A stretch of DNA of 30,788 bases from Oscillospiraceae bacterium (GCA_016297675.1 JAEDGE010000003.1:1-30788); one strand, 5' to 3'; positions 16,820 through 24,394 are shown, numbered from the stretch's first letter. Made by a program: numbers and translations. Notes: generated by a model not told the origin, from the letters alone.

Positions 16820-17851
16820 TCATTTTTCTCGCTTGACATTTCCAATATCTGTGACAATCCGATAACCTGCCGCCCGTACTCGCTGTTCCAAACAGTGTCG
16901 GCATTGTGCTGCCTCTTCTCCAGTACAAATTTTATCATCGTACAAAGTATAAAGTGCTCGCACCCGAACTGGTGACAAGTTGGGCATTACAACATTCGCA
17001 CCAGCCTGCAACCCCAATTCCCGACCTTTCGGGTGAATCGTCCCCAGTGCCGTAGTAGCTGGAATCAGTGCATAAGGAAAAAGCAGCCGCAAAATAGACA
17101 GCAGCCGCAGCGTCATCTGCAAACTACCATTCGGACAGCCGGCAAATGGTGTATCTTTCTGTGCAATATACGGACCAATACCGATCATATCTGGTTGCAA
17201 TTCTTGTAAAAACTGTAAATCCTCTAACAGATTGGAAACCGTCTGTCCTGGCGAGCCAACCATAAAACCAGAACCGACCTGATAGCCGATTTCTTTCAAG
17301 TCATACAAACAACGTTTCCGATTCTCCAACGACATGGAAGCAGGATGCAAATGCCGATAATGTGCCGGATTGGCTGTTTCATGCCGCAGCAAATAACGAA
17401 CTGCACCCGCACGGTAATATGCCTGATAGCTCTCTTTTTTTTTCTCCCCAATGGAAAGCGTCACGGCACAGTCCGGAAATCGCTCTCGAATCGCAGAAAC
17501 AACCGAACAGATCCATGCATCTGTAGAAACAGGATCTTCTCCACCCTGCAATACAAATGTTCGGAATCCAAGTGCATATCCCTCTTTACAACAGGAAAGA
17601 ATCTCCTCTTTGTCCAACCGATAGCGAATAGCCCGTTTGTTCCCACAGCGAATGCCGCAGTAGTAACAGTCATTTTTGCAGATATTGGTGTACTCAATTA
17701 AGCCTCGAATATAGACCGCATCCCCATAAACCAGCCGTCTTACCTTGTCAGCAGTCTGCTGCAAAATCGTATCCCATTGGTCATGAAGCAGTAATTGCTG
17801 TAAAACATCTGCATCCAGTTTTCGCTGCTGAATAATGGTTTCCATTTGCAT
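16820..17851 (-). CDS. hydE: [FeFe]-hydrogenase maturase HydE (radical SAM)
   Basis: Radical SAM enzyme needed to build the diiron subcluster of [FeFe]-hydrogenase. The protein (343 aa from ATG 17851) has the radical SAM cysteines in TNICKNDCYYCGIR (C-x3-C-x2-C) and a second, C-terminal cluster site C-x7-C-x2-C (ICTGEEAAQCRHC), the spacing typical of HydE and missing in BioB. Other family marks are FVLQGGEDP, SIGEK, RHETANPAHYRHLHP and GSGFMVGSPGQT. TTG 17884 is possible, but ATG 17851 gives the usual length and lies after AAAGGA. hydF and hydG are not in the window. It shows hydrogen metabolism, as expected for a fermentative anaerobe. Confidence 0.93.
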   Translation of the reverse strand: MQMETIIQQRKLDADVLQQLLLHDQWDTILQQTADKVRRLVYGDAVYIRGLIEYTNICKNDCYYCGIRCGNKRAIRYRLDKEEILSCCKEGYALGFRTFVLQGGEDPVSTDAWICSVVSAIRERFPDCAVTLSIGEKKKESYQAYYRAGAVRYLLRHETANPAHYRHLHPASMSLENRKRCLYDLKEIGYQVGSGFMVGSPGQTVSNLLEDLQFLQELQPDMIGIGPYIAQKDTPFAGCPNGSLQMTLRLLSILRLLFPYALIPATTALGTIHPKGRELGLQAGANVVMPNLSPVRVRALYTLYDDKICTGEEAAQCRHCLEQRVRAAGYRIVTDIGNVKREK

Positions 17852-17896
17852 ACGGCATCTCGTTCCTTTCTCGATTTTCTCCAAACAAACAGCAAA

Positions 17897-17923
17897 GGGA
17901 CTCCGTTTTTACAGCGAAGTCCC
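17897..17923 (-). terminator. Hairpin terminator after hpf
   Basis: Inverted repeat GGGACT (17897-17902) / AGTCCC (17918-17923) with two further C-G pairs after a mismatch, about 30 bp beyond the hpf stop. On the minus strand it is followed by a T-rich run (TTTGCTGTTTGTTT). Confidence 0.6.
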
Positions 17924-17954
17924 CATTTCCATTTCGTCACATTTTAAAAAGTTC

Positions 17955-18479
17955 TTACTCCACAACCGGCTCCAAAACGGCATACTTACCGTCTGCACGC
18001 TTATAAACCACATTGGTTTCACCGGTGTTGGCATTCAAGAACATAAAGAATGTATGCCCCAACAGGTTCATTTGCAGAATTGCCTCTTCCACATCCATTG
18101 GATGCATTACAAACTTCTTGTGTCGGATGACCTCATAATCCGATTCTGTCACAACATCCTCATAGACATCCTGAAAAGCGGATTCTTTCAGCTTCTTTTC
18201 CACACGTGTTTTGTTCCGCCGAATCTGCCGGATGATCTTATCAATGGCAGCATCCAGTGCATCTTCCTTGTCCACAGCAGACTGCTCTGCACGATAAATC
18301 ATATTATTATAATCGACCGTCAATTCAATTACGATCAGATTTTTGTGCGTTGCCATTGTAATTTTTGCGTCTGCTTCTTCGCCAAAGAACTTGTCCAGCT
18401 TGGAATTCAGCCGCTTTTCAGCGTACTCCGTAAAGTTTTGTGGGATTTGCATTTTTTTTGCAGTAATCGTCATTTTCAT
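17955..18479 (-). CDS. hpf: Long-form ribosome hibernation promoting factor
   Basis: Binds the decoding region of the 30S subunit and makes 100S ribosome dimers in slow-growing cells. The 174-aa length marks the long form used by Firmicutes: an N-terminal S30AE domain (MKMTITAKKMQIPQNFTEYAEKR to about residue 100, with DAAIDKIIRQIRRNK) and a C-terminal dimerisation domain (about 115-174, KKFVMHPMDVEEAILQMNLLGH, FFMFLNANTGETNVVYKR). ATG 18479 follows AAGGAGGAAACGCACT, ideal spacing. It has its own promoter about 120 bp upstream and so a leader over 100 nt long. Confidence 0.96.
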   Translation of the reverse strand: MKMTITAKKMQIPQNFTEYAEKRLNSKLDKFFGEEADAKITMATHKNLIVIELTVDYNNMIYRAEQSAVDKEDALDAAIDKIIRQIRRNKTRVEKKLKESAFQDVYEDVVTESDYEVIRHKKFVMHPMDVEEAILQMNLLGHTFFMFLNANTGETNVVYKRADGKYAVLEPVVE

Positions 18480-18597
18480 AGTGCGTTTCCTCCTTAAATC
18501 TGAATGGATTCCACCATACAACACGGCATTTCTCCTTCAGATAGTATTTCCATCCTGCTCTGCATTGCACACAACACTTTACAGGATGTTTACCTAC

Positions 18598-18627
18598 ATT
18601 ATAGCATATCGACTGAAAAAATGTCAA
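18598..18627 (-). promoter_or_regulatory. Sigma-A promoter of hpf
   Basis: On the minus strand perfect TTGACA (18622-18627) and perfect TATAAT (18598-18603), 18 bp apart, with an extended -10 TG. It predicts a leader of about 110 nt before the hpf ATG. Confidence 0.75.
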
Positions 18628-18639
18628 TAGGTTTTGCCG

Positions 18640-18830
18640 ATTTTATTCAATTTCATCAAAAACATCAGAAACAAAACACAACAACATCAAAAACGACCAT
18701 CCAAAATAAAAATTCCTATTTTTCTGCGGTGAAGGATACAAAATTCATGTATTTTTGGGGACTTTATACTTGGCTCTATTGCAAACAACGATGTTGTTTG
18801 CAATAGAGGGCAGTATATAAGATGAATCAT
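18640..18830. other. Gene-free stretch between hpf promoter and glycosyltransferase
   Basis: Together with the hpf leader and promoter this makes a gap of about 350 bp (18480-18830). Beyond the hpf promoter I see no credible reading frame. It is AT-rich and holds one strong hairpin (18765-18817) listed separately. Confidence 0.6.
18765..18817. repeat. Long near-perfect inverted repeat, unassigned
   Basis: A perfect 16-bp inverted repeat (arms 18774-18789 and 18793-18808, left arm CTCTATTGCAAACAAC) with a 3-nt loop, extended after a 3x3 internal loop by six more pairs (TATACT 18765-18770 / AGTATA 18812-18817). It begins 14 bp past the glycosyltransferase stop (18831), but neither side has a U-tract. 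It could be a terminator of unusual form, an RNA-processing site or a short mobile palindrome. Confidence 0.7.
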
Positions 18831-19961
18831 TTATTCACACTGTCGTACAAATTCACAGATATCCCTCGCAGCATACGGCTTTGCAATCTGGGAAGCATGT
18901 TGAACGAACTGCTGAAGCTTTGTCGCATCAAATAATAAGTCTGCTGCACAAGCACCCGAAAGCCGATACTTCTCCGGCACACAAACGGCATCATACTGCA
19001 TTAAAAAGTCTACATTTTTTTCTTCCTGTCCCGGAATTGGTTTGCTGACAACAATCGGCAAAGAAGCAGCCAAAGCTTCCGCCGTAGTAATACCACCCGG
19101 CTTTGTGATAATACAATCGGATGCTGCCATCAGAAGTGGCACCTGACGTGTAAAACCATAAATATGTACAACATGCGAAAAACTGCCGGCTGCCTGTAAC
19201 TGCAACAGTTCCTCACGGCTTTCCGTATTTCTACCACAGACCACAATAATCTGCATGGGATACTGTGCATGCTCGTCAATCTCCTGCACCGTCTTTACCA
19301 GATTTCCATAACCGACACCACCACCCATTACTAACACAGTTGGTAAGTCTGTTGGCATTTCCAGAAGTTCCCTTGCAGTCAGTTTCTCAGGACGTTCTGC
19401 AAATGCAGTAGAAACTGGTATTCCAAAATCTTTTAGCTGCTTCTTACGAAATCCTATTTTCTCCGCTGCGGGAATTAAAGCTGCATGAGGAAGAATAAAA
19501 TAATCATTGGCAGTACAGTCACACCAGTATGGGTGGATTGTAAAGTCTGTCAGGACACCAAATGTCGGCAGTCCAATTGCCTGATAGTTCTTCAATGTTT
19601 GCAAAAGTACACCAGCAAACGGATGTGTAAAAACCACATGTGTAATATCTTGATCATGCAAATATTGTTCCATACTTTGCAAATTGGACGGACTGGCAAT
19701 CAATCGAGGTGGAATTTTAAAAGTTGTGTCATGCAGTGCCACACCATATCCAATTTTCCAAACCAATCGAAATCGTTTGGTTAGTTGATCATACCCATCT
19801 GAAATCAATTTCGCTGCCATAGGAGAAAGATACTGAAAGAGATCCATAATATGACATGCTATTTCCATCCGGTCAAATTGTTCCTTCAATGCTGCTGCTG
19901 CGGAATTATGTCCATTGCCCGCCGTAACGGACAAAATTAAAACGTTGCAATGCTTTTTCAT
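18831..19961 (-). CDS. MGDG synthase/UgtP-like glycolipid glycosyltransferase
   Basis: GT28-family enzyme, related to MurG, that usually transfers a sugar from UDP-sugar to diacylglycerol on the inner membrane face. The 376-aa product starts MKKHCNVLILSVTAGNGHNSAAAAL, the typical MGDG-synthase N-terminus, and has FTHPFAG, VLTDFTIHPYW, VLVMGGGVGYGN and the C-terminal donor site TKPGGITTAEALAASLPIV. ATG 19961 follows AGGGGAATACGC; the longer frame to 20054 would include the promoter. It stands alone behind its own promoter. Sugar and exact acceptor cannot be read from the sequence. Confidence 0.88.
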   Translation of the reverse strand: MKKHCNVLILSVTAGNGHNSAAAALKEQFDRMEIACHIMDLFQYLSPMAAKLISDGYDQLTKRFRLVWKIGYGVALHDTTFKIPPRLIASPSNLQSMEQYLHDQDITHVVFTHPFAGVLLQTLKNYQAIGLPTFGVLTDFTIHPYWCDCTANDYFILPHAALIPAAEKIGFRKKQLKDFGIPVSTAFAERPEKLTARELLEMPTDLPTVLVMGGGVGYGNLVKTVQEIDEHAQYPMQIIVVCGRNTESREELLQLQAAGSFSHVVHIYGFTRQVPLLMAASDCIITKPGGITTAEALAASLPIVVSKPIPGQEEKNVDFLMQYDAVCVPEKYRLSGACAADLLFDATKLQQFVQHASQIAKPYAARDICEFVRQCE

Positions 19962-20003
19962 GCGTATTCCCCTGTCAATTTCATTTTTCTTGTCTTTTTC
20001 TAT

Positions 20004-20032
20004 ATTATACGCTTTTTTTGTTGCAAAATCAA
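20004..20032 (-). promoter_or_regulatory. Sigma-A promoter of the glycosyltransferase gene
   Basis: On the minus strand -35 TTGATT (20027-20032) and perfect -10 TATAAT (20004-20009), 17 bp apart, about 43 bp before ATG 19961. Confidence 0.7.
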
Positions 20033-20116
20033 GTACATATCGTGATTGATTCACTTTTTTTATGCGAATTGGCAGATGTCATTACACATATGGTTAAAAA
20101 GCTCCAGGCATCTCGT

Positions 20117-20169
20117 AAAAAAGAAAAATACGGCATAACGTTCGCTTGAAAAACTTACGTTATGCCGTA
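20117..20169 (-). terminator. Rho-independent terminator of the agrBD transcript
   Basis: A perfect 13-bp stem (20129-20141 and 20157-20169, TACGGCATAACGT) with a 15-nt loop, followed on the minus strand by TTTTTCTTTTTT (20117-20128). No other terminator lies between it and agrD (20449), so the agrBD message should carry about 280 nt beyond agrD. Confidence 0.82.
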
Positions 20170-20448
20170 AAAGATTGAGGGAGCCAGCTTATTTAATTAT
20201 TCTGGTTATACGATATAACCGCGGTGCATTCCTATCAACTAAATTTCTGAATATCATAATCTGAAAAAATATACATTTTCTCATTTTGCACCTCTTAAAT
20301 ATGTATTATTTAGTATTTATATAACAATATAAATACATTGCTTTCATTTAAAATCCAATTGTTTCCCCTACTCACCGAACGAAACGATATGTATACGATC
20401 GGCTTTTAGGAAAACGATCGGATTCCGTGCAGAATTACGGTTTTTCGC
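20170..20448 (-). other. Long 3' region of the agrBD transcript
   Basis: About 280 bp between agrD and its terminator. It holds a small reading frame (20189-20284), a 7-bp hairpin GGTTATA-CGA-TATAACC (20203-20219) and a region of CGATCG repeats that can fold just after agrD (about 20399-20424). I see no known family or RNA class in it. Confidence 0.45.
20189..20284 (-). CDS. Possible 31-aa peptide downstream of agrD
   Basis: A short frame on the minus strand with ATG at 20284 and stop at 20189. An AGAGGTG ribosome site lies 4 bp before the ATG. The product starts MRKCIFFQIMIFRN and ends RLYRITRIIK; it is hydrophobic at the start, strongly basic and without acidic residues except one Asp. It lies inside the agrBD transcript, between agrD and the terminator. 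I recognise no family, and a frame this short in AT-rich DNA can arise by chance; the ribosome site is the only positive sign. Confidence 0.25.
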   Translation of the reverse strand: MRKCIFFQIMIFRNLVDRNAPRLYRITRIIK

Positions 20449-20586
20449 TTACTTCTTGAGACGCTTCAAAGCCTTTGGTTCTCTTGGCTGATAAGAACCC
20501 CACATAGAAGCTGCACCGCAAGCCTTTACTGCCATTGCCTTTGCTACTTTTGCTGTTGCATTAGCAACTATTTTTTGTACTTTCAT
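20449..20586 (-). CDS. agrD: AgrD-type cyclic peptide pheromone precursor
   Basis: Precursor of an autoinducing peptide, processed by AgrB into a (thio)lactone ring. The 45-aa product starts MKVQKIVANATAKVAKAMAV, an amphipathic basic leader, then the core ACGAASMWGSY, then a charged tail with the conserved QPREP (compare EPKVP in S. aureus) and a lysine-rich end. Cys23 is the only cysteine and the likely ring residue. ATG 20586 follows AAAGGAGTG; the gene overlaps the end of agrB by 26 bp, as expected for translational coupling. Where the ring closes is uncertain (before or after Tyr32), but Cys-to-ring-end is 9 or 10 residues, much more than the 5 of staphylococcal peptides. Confidence 0.88.
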   Translation of the reverse strand: MKVQKIVANATAKVAKAMAVKACGAASMWGSYQPREPKALKRLKK

Positions 20587-21157
20587 GTAATCCACTCCTT
20601 TGCATAAATATCTCAAAAATGATTAACATCATAATTGACATAAGAGTAAAAAACAATACTCGACTATAATAAGGAATTGCTTCAAATAGCAATAATTCTA
20701 TCAATGAAAATAAAATATAAATGATAATTGCATTTCTTTTATTCTTTTTACAGGCATCTCTTGTAAGCGGCTTATGAACATTTGGAACTGGTGCAAACAG
20801 CAGCAAACCAATTATGCCCAATAAAATAAAAATACTATTTGCCCAAAAAGAAATCACAACATATCTGCTCATAAGCAATACAAAAATATATGTAAATAAA
20901 AAAATGACATTACATCGAAAATATGTTGTAGCGTGATATCCTCCTGAAAATTGACGCAACGTAATAAATATCATTAGGAAAATAGCCCCTGAAAGAATGC
21001 TTTTCGTAAAAACGCTCACAAGCATAATTAAAACAACATTTAAAACAGAGGAAATGGTAATTTCCACACCATATTGATAAATTTCTGCATTCTCTTCCGA
21101 AATACTTTCTTCATGAATTAAAAATGATGTTATCCGCTTTGAAAGTTTATCAATCAT
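20561..21157 (-). CDS. agrB: AgrB accessory gene regulator processing protease
   Basis: Membrane cysteine protease that cuts the AgrD C-terminal tail and closes the ring. The product (198 aa from ATG 21157) has the family signature LRQFSGGYHATTYFRC with catalytic His75 and Cys82 and about five or six membrane segments; the lengths and spacing match S. aureus AgrB (His77, Cys84). ATG 21157 is chosen over GTG 21166 because AGGATG lies at proper distance only from the former. It has its own promoter and overlaps agrD. It is separated from agrC by a terminator, so agrBD and agrCA form two units. Confidence 0.93.
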   Translation of the reverse strand: MIDKLSKRITSFLIHEESISEENAEIYQYGVEITISSVLNVVLIMLVSVFTKSILSGAIFLMIFITLRQFSGGYHATTYFRCNVIFLFTYIFVLLMSRYVVISFWANSIFILLGIIGLLLFAPVPNVHKPLTRDACKKNKRNAIIIYILFSLIELLLFEAIPYYSRVLFFTLMSIMMLIIFEIFMQRSGLHESTKNSC

Positions 21158-21177
21158 TCTTGTCACATCCTGTTTAT

Positions 21178-21205
21178 ATTATAGCATGCCCGCAGAAATT
21201 GTCAA
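21178..21205 (-). promoter_or_regulatory. Consensus sigma-A promoter of agrBD
   Basis: On the minus strand perfect TTGACA (21200-21205) and perfect TATAAT (21178-21183), 16 bp apart, with an extended -10 TG. The start of transcription should lie about 14 nt before agrB ATG 21157. Confidence 0.82.
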
Positions 21206-21210
21206 GAAAA

Positions 21211-21240
21211 TAGGGACGTTTTTCATCATTTAGGGAAGTT
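21211..21240 (-). promoter_or_regulatory. Candidate AgrA (LytTR) binding site, tandem direct repeat
   Basis: On the minus strand AACTTCCCTA (21231-21240) and AACGTCCCTA (21211-21220) match at 9 of 10 positions and are exactly 20 bp apart start to start, about two helix turns. The downstream copy ends 5 bp before the -35 of the agrBD promoter. LytTR-domain regulators (AgrA, ComE, FsrA) bind paired direct repeats at this kind of place. The motif is not the S. aureus sequence; binding by the local AgrA is inference. Confidence 0.6.
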
Positions 21241-21244
21241 TAGT

Positions 21245-21281
21245 AAAAAACGAAGGCGATGTATGCTGTACATCGCCTTTT
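21245..21281 (-). terminator. Hairpin terminator after agrC
   Basis: A perfect 11-bp stem (AAGGCGATGTA at 21253-21263, complement at 21269-21279) with a 5-nt loop, 14 bp past the agrC stop. On the minus strand TTTTTT (21245-21250) follows after three bases. It splits the regulator-agrA-agrC unit from agrBD. Confidence 0.85.
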
Positions 21282-21293
21282 AAAGTAGAGATA

Positions 21294-22616
21294 TTATTTT
21301 ATTTGAAGAGTAACATTGCAGCAAAATAAATCATTTTCTATATAAAAGTCTGCAAATCCATTGTATTTTTTTGCAATTCGTTTAATCGTTTTCACGCCAA
21401 ACCCATGTTCTATTTTATTCAATTTGCTGGTTTGCAAATCTGGTGGTAATTTCTCTTGGTTATAGGAATTCTTTACAATGATGAAAAGGAACTGATTTCG
21501 CTCTGTGATGGAGATTTCCATGTATTTTGTCTTTCCCGACGAACATTGTGCGGCTGCTTCGATGGCGTTATCCAATAAATTTCCCAGTAAATGGCATAGA
21601 TCAACCTCCTCCACCTGTTCAATATGAAAATCCTTTATGGTATTACAAAGTGTTTTAATCCCTTGTTTTTTCGCCGTACTCAATTTAAGATTCAGAATCG
21701 CATTAATAATTGCGTGATTGGTTGTAACCATAGACTCTGCAAAACAAATCTGCTTGCTCATTTGCGGCAAATACTGCTGAAGTTCCTCATAACGTTCCTC
21801 TACAACCAATTGTTGAATCACATAATAGCTGTGTTTCATATCATGTTGAATCCGACGAATTTCTTCGTACTGATTTTTCACATTCTCTGCATATTGCTTC
21901 CTATAATTCGATTCCATCAAAAGCAACTCATGTTCCATTTTCATTGCATTCGCTTTGCTTAGCTCAATAATCATATAATAACATACCACATTAATTAAGA
22001 GCAGTCCGAAACTGGAAAGAAACAAAAGATTATGATACTTAACAGAAAAATGACAATTTAATTGTACTGCATGGATCATCAAAATAATACAAAAAGACAG
22101 CAGAAATACAATTAAAATCAGCAACCACTCTCTTGCCTGCAAACGAATTTCATTCTTTTTAAAAATTTTTAGCATCAGACGATAAATATAGGTTACGAAA
22201 AGCTGAACAGATAGGATAAATACAAATCGTTCGACATTCTGTTCTGTATAAAGTGCAACAAGGTTAAAATCTGCAATACTGCTGATAAATACGTTAAAAA
22301 ATGCATTAATAGAAAGTACCCATATATATGCTAACATAGTAACAAAAAACGTTTTAATAACGCCTCGATGTACAAAAATCAAAGTGTATATAAACGTAAA
22401 AATAATGTATATAGAGCCCCAAACTCCTTCATAGAACATTAACATATTAAAAAATAAAACGAGGCAGGCATGTATAAGTGCCCCACAGGAAAATATGATC
22501 TTATTCTTTTGTTTTTTAAAATTATAATCTAAAAATGAAAATATAAAATAATAAACATTAAATCCCTCATATATATCTACAAGTACTTCAAATATATTCC
22601 AAAGATTATGATACAT
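21294..22616 (-). CDS. agrC: AgrC-type receptor histidine kinase (HPK10)
   Basis: Senses the mature AgrD peptide and phosphorylates AgrA. The 440-aa protein has about six membrane segments in the first ~220 residues, then a coiled helix leading to the H-box EIRRIQHDMKHS (His258), and a C-terminal GHKL ATPase domain with N-box LLGNLLDNAIEAA and glycine loop EHGFGVKTIKRIAKKYNG. This arrangement is that of AgrC/FsrC kinases. The ATG overlaps the agrA stop by one base (TAATG), indicating coupled translation. It is followed by a terminator. Confidence 0.93.
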   Translation of the reverse strand: MYHNLWNIFEVLVDIYEGFNVYYFIFSFLDYNFKKQKNKIIFSCGALIHACLVLFFNMLMFYEGVWGSIYIIFTFIYTLIFVHRGVIKTFFVTMLAYIWVLSINAFFNVFISSIADFNLVALYTEQNVERFVFILSVQLFVTYIYRLMLKIFKKNEIRLQAREWLLILIVFLLSFCIILMIHAVQLNCHFSVKYHNLLFLSSFGLLLINVVCYYMIIELSKANAMKMEHELLLMESNYRKQYAENVKNQYEEIRRIQHDMKHSYYVIQQLVVEERYEELQQYLPQMSKQICFAESMVTTNHAIINAILNLKLSTAKKQGIKTLCNTIKDFHIEQVEEVDLCHLLGNLLDNAIEAAAQCSSGKTKYMEISITERNQFLFIIVKNSYNQEKLPPDLQTSKLNKIEHGFGVKTIKRIAKKYNGFADFYIENDLFCCNVTLQIK

Positions 22617-23344
22617 TATGTACTGCTCCTCAAATATTCGGCATATTTTTTCTTCAGTTCATTCTTATGGCTTCGACTCAAAGGAACTGCCAAATCATGA
22701 ATCATAATCACTTCTTCATTGGGATAATCCGGCAGACGGATATGACGCATATTTATGAGCCAACGATTATGAACACGGATAAAATCATATGAAAGTAGTT
22801 CTGTTTCCATTTCGGACAACTTACCCCGAACCCGTAAAGTAGAACCATCACAACAATTGACTTCTAAATAATTCCGATCGCTCTTGAGTGCAATGATATC
22901 GCTGATTTTCACTTTCTTTTCTTCAGAAAAGGGCAATTGAAATATAAGTGTACGATTCTGTTTCAGATGACGCACCAAACTTGCGATCACATGCTTAATT
23001 CGATTTTGAAAAATGTCATCACAATCCTTACATATAAACTGAAAGGGTTGGAAATCAAAAGAATCATATACACTCTCATCATTGGATGTGATAAAAATAA
23101 TATAGGTTTGATTTTGCAGATTTCGTATTTCTGCTGCAGCTTGAAAACCGGTATATTCGGGCATAATGATATCTAAAAAAGCAATGTCAAATGGCTGTTT
23201 TTTCTGTGCATCTATAAAATCTTTTGCAGATGTATAAGAAAAATAACGACAATCAATTCTGTGAACATCGAATTCCTGCATAATCATTGCTTGTATTTTT
23301 TTCAAAATGGTTATCTCATCATCTACAATTGCAACCCGAACCAT
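22616..23344 (-). CDS. agrA: AgrA-type LytTR response regulator
   Basis: Activator that binds DNA through a LytTR domain when phosphorylated by AgrC. The 242-aa product has a receiver domain (VRVAIVDDE, phospho-acceptor Asp in IAFLDIIMPEY, about residue 58) and a C-terminal LytTR domain from about 135 (KVKISDIIALKSDRNYLEV, GKLSEMETELLSYDFIRVHN, IHDLAVPLSRSHKNELKKKY). ATG 23344 is chosen because GGGAGA lies about 8 bp upstream; ATG 23353 would sit too close to it. It lies about 50 bp after the 333-aa gene and overlaps agrC. The likely target is its own agrBD promoter; control of the bacteriocin genes is possible but no copy of the repeat was seen there. Confidence 0.92.
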   Translation of the reverse strand: MVRVAIVDDEITILKKIQAMIMQEFDVHRIDCRYFSYTSAKDFIDAQKKQPFDIAFLDIIMPEYTGFQAAAEIRNLQNQTYIIFITSNDESVYDSFDFQPFQFICKDCDDIFQNRIKHVIASLVRHLKQNRTLIFQLPFSEEKKVKISDIIALKSDRNYLEVNCCDGSTLRVRGKLSEMETELLSYDFIRVHNRWLINMRHIRLPDYPNEEVIMIHDLAVPLSRSHKNELKKKYAEYLRSST

Positions 23345-23392
23345 TCTACCCATCTCCCTTTTCCAAAATCACATCACAAATGCAAACAAAAA

Positions 23393-24394
23393 TCAAATGA
23401 TTTCTTCCGCATGTTCCTGCAAATAACGCAGTTCTGAAAGATAAATATCAAAATATTCCTCTTCTGGATGCACAAGAAGCTGCGGAACAGATTCTAAATT
23501 ATAGGCTGTATACGTATAGTACGCAACATATATTGCAGAATCTATTTCTTCTTCTATTGCCGTGAAAAAAATAGAATGCAAAAGTGGAATCTCCGTAACA
23601 AAAATAGTCAATGATTTGGGAAATTTGATTTTTAATCTTTTCCAATATGCAATACATTGTTCCGTTTTGATATAATACCGATCTTCACTTTTCATATGAT
23701 CTCCGATCTCCCATCGCTTTTCCTCGGAATTGATCAAAATAGAAAGTTTCCCGCCGCGTTCCAAAAAACGAATCATGGCATAATTCATCTGCTCATTTTC
23801 GATCAACTGTAATCCGACTTGTGTGGCAATTTCAATCTTTTTTATGTTTTCATTTTGAAAGGCTGAAAGATAAAAACAAAATCTGCGATTCTTTTCTTCA
23901 AAAGAAAGTTCCTTCTCACAAACGGAAATGGGAACCGCTTGCATCGGTTCTTTTTTCAACTTATTTTCATGCAGCATCGAAATGCGAAACAGCAAAACCA
24001 AAAAGGGCAGCATTTGATCTGTTTCGGCATACTGCATCACTTCCTTTTTAATCTTTGGATGAATGGTATCTTCATTTTCCAAAACTGTTAAAAAAGAAGC
24101 TTTCATAACATTTAATTTTAATGGCTCTAAAAGCGTAAAGATTTCTTTTTCAAAATGTTCTGTGATCCTGTGTTCTTCCGCAGAGGAAAACAAATCTCTG
24201 AGTATTTTCGGAATATTGATATGGTTGTTTTTCAATTTGCTGACAGTATCGCTGCGAATCGTAAACCAGCTTTTTGTTTCCTGATCTAAAATGGCACCAA
24301 AGATCAAATTGCAAAATTCCTCGTCACTGATAGAAGAGTCTGTGATGGTGCTTTTTAAAATACGAAAAAAAGTTCCAAAATTCATAGCATTCAT
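23393..24394 (-). CDS. Unrecognised 333-aa cytoplasmic protein, possible regulator
   Basis: I do not recognise a family. The N-terminus (MNAMNFGTFFRILKS) reads like a small helical domain; the segment IRSDTVSKLKNNHINIPKIL near residues 65-85 resembles an Xre-like recognition-helix region, so DNA binding is conceivable. The C-terminal half has MIRFLERGGKLSILIN and later EIPLLHSIFFTAIEEE, which recall PLD-like sensor domains of some transcription factors; this is weak. No membrane segment. ATG 24394 follows GGGGTGG; the frame could open at 24499 but without a ribosome site. It is first of the regulator-agrA-agrC unit and divergent from the bacteriocin genes, sharing a 308-bp intergenic region with them. 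Confidence 0.75.
   Translation of the reverse strand: MNAMNFGTFFRILKSTITDSSISDEEFCNLIFGAILDQETKSWFTIRSDTVSKLKNNHINIPKILRDLFSSAEEHRITEHFEKEIFTLLEPLKLNVMKASFLTVLENEDTIHPKIKKEVMQYAETDQMLPFLVLLFRISMLHENKLKKEPMQAVPISVCEKELSFEEKNRRFCFYLSAFQNENIKKIEIATQVGLQLIENEQMNYAMIRFLERGGKLSILINSEEKRWEIGDHMKSEDRYYIKTEQCIAYWKRLKIKFPKSLTIFVTEIPLLHSIFFTAIEEEIDSAIYVAYYTYTAYNLESVPQLLVHPEEEYFDIYLSELRYLQEHAEEII

Noticed and set aside
16820..17851. Biotin synthase (BioB) for the radical SAM gene
   Set aside because: The C-terminal C-x7-C-x2-C second cluster site and RHETANPAHYRHLHP segment are HydE features, not BioB.
17835..18497. Plus-strand open frame of 220 codons over hpf and the hydE start
   Set aside because: It is antisense to hpf, which has a full family match, ribosome site and promoter; the plus-strand product shows no family features.
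20090..20180. Short plus-strand frames near 20095-20160
   Set aside because: They run through the agrBD terminator hairpin, are under 20 codons, and lack a ribosome site.
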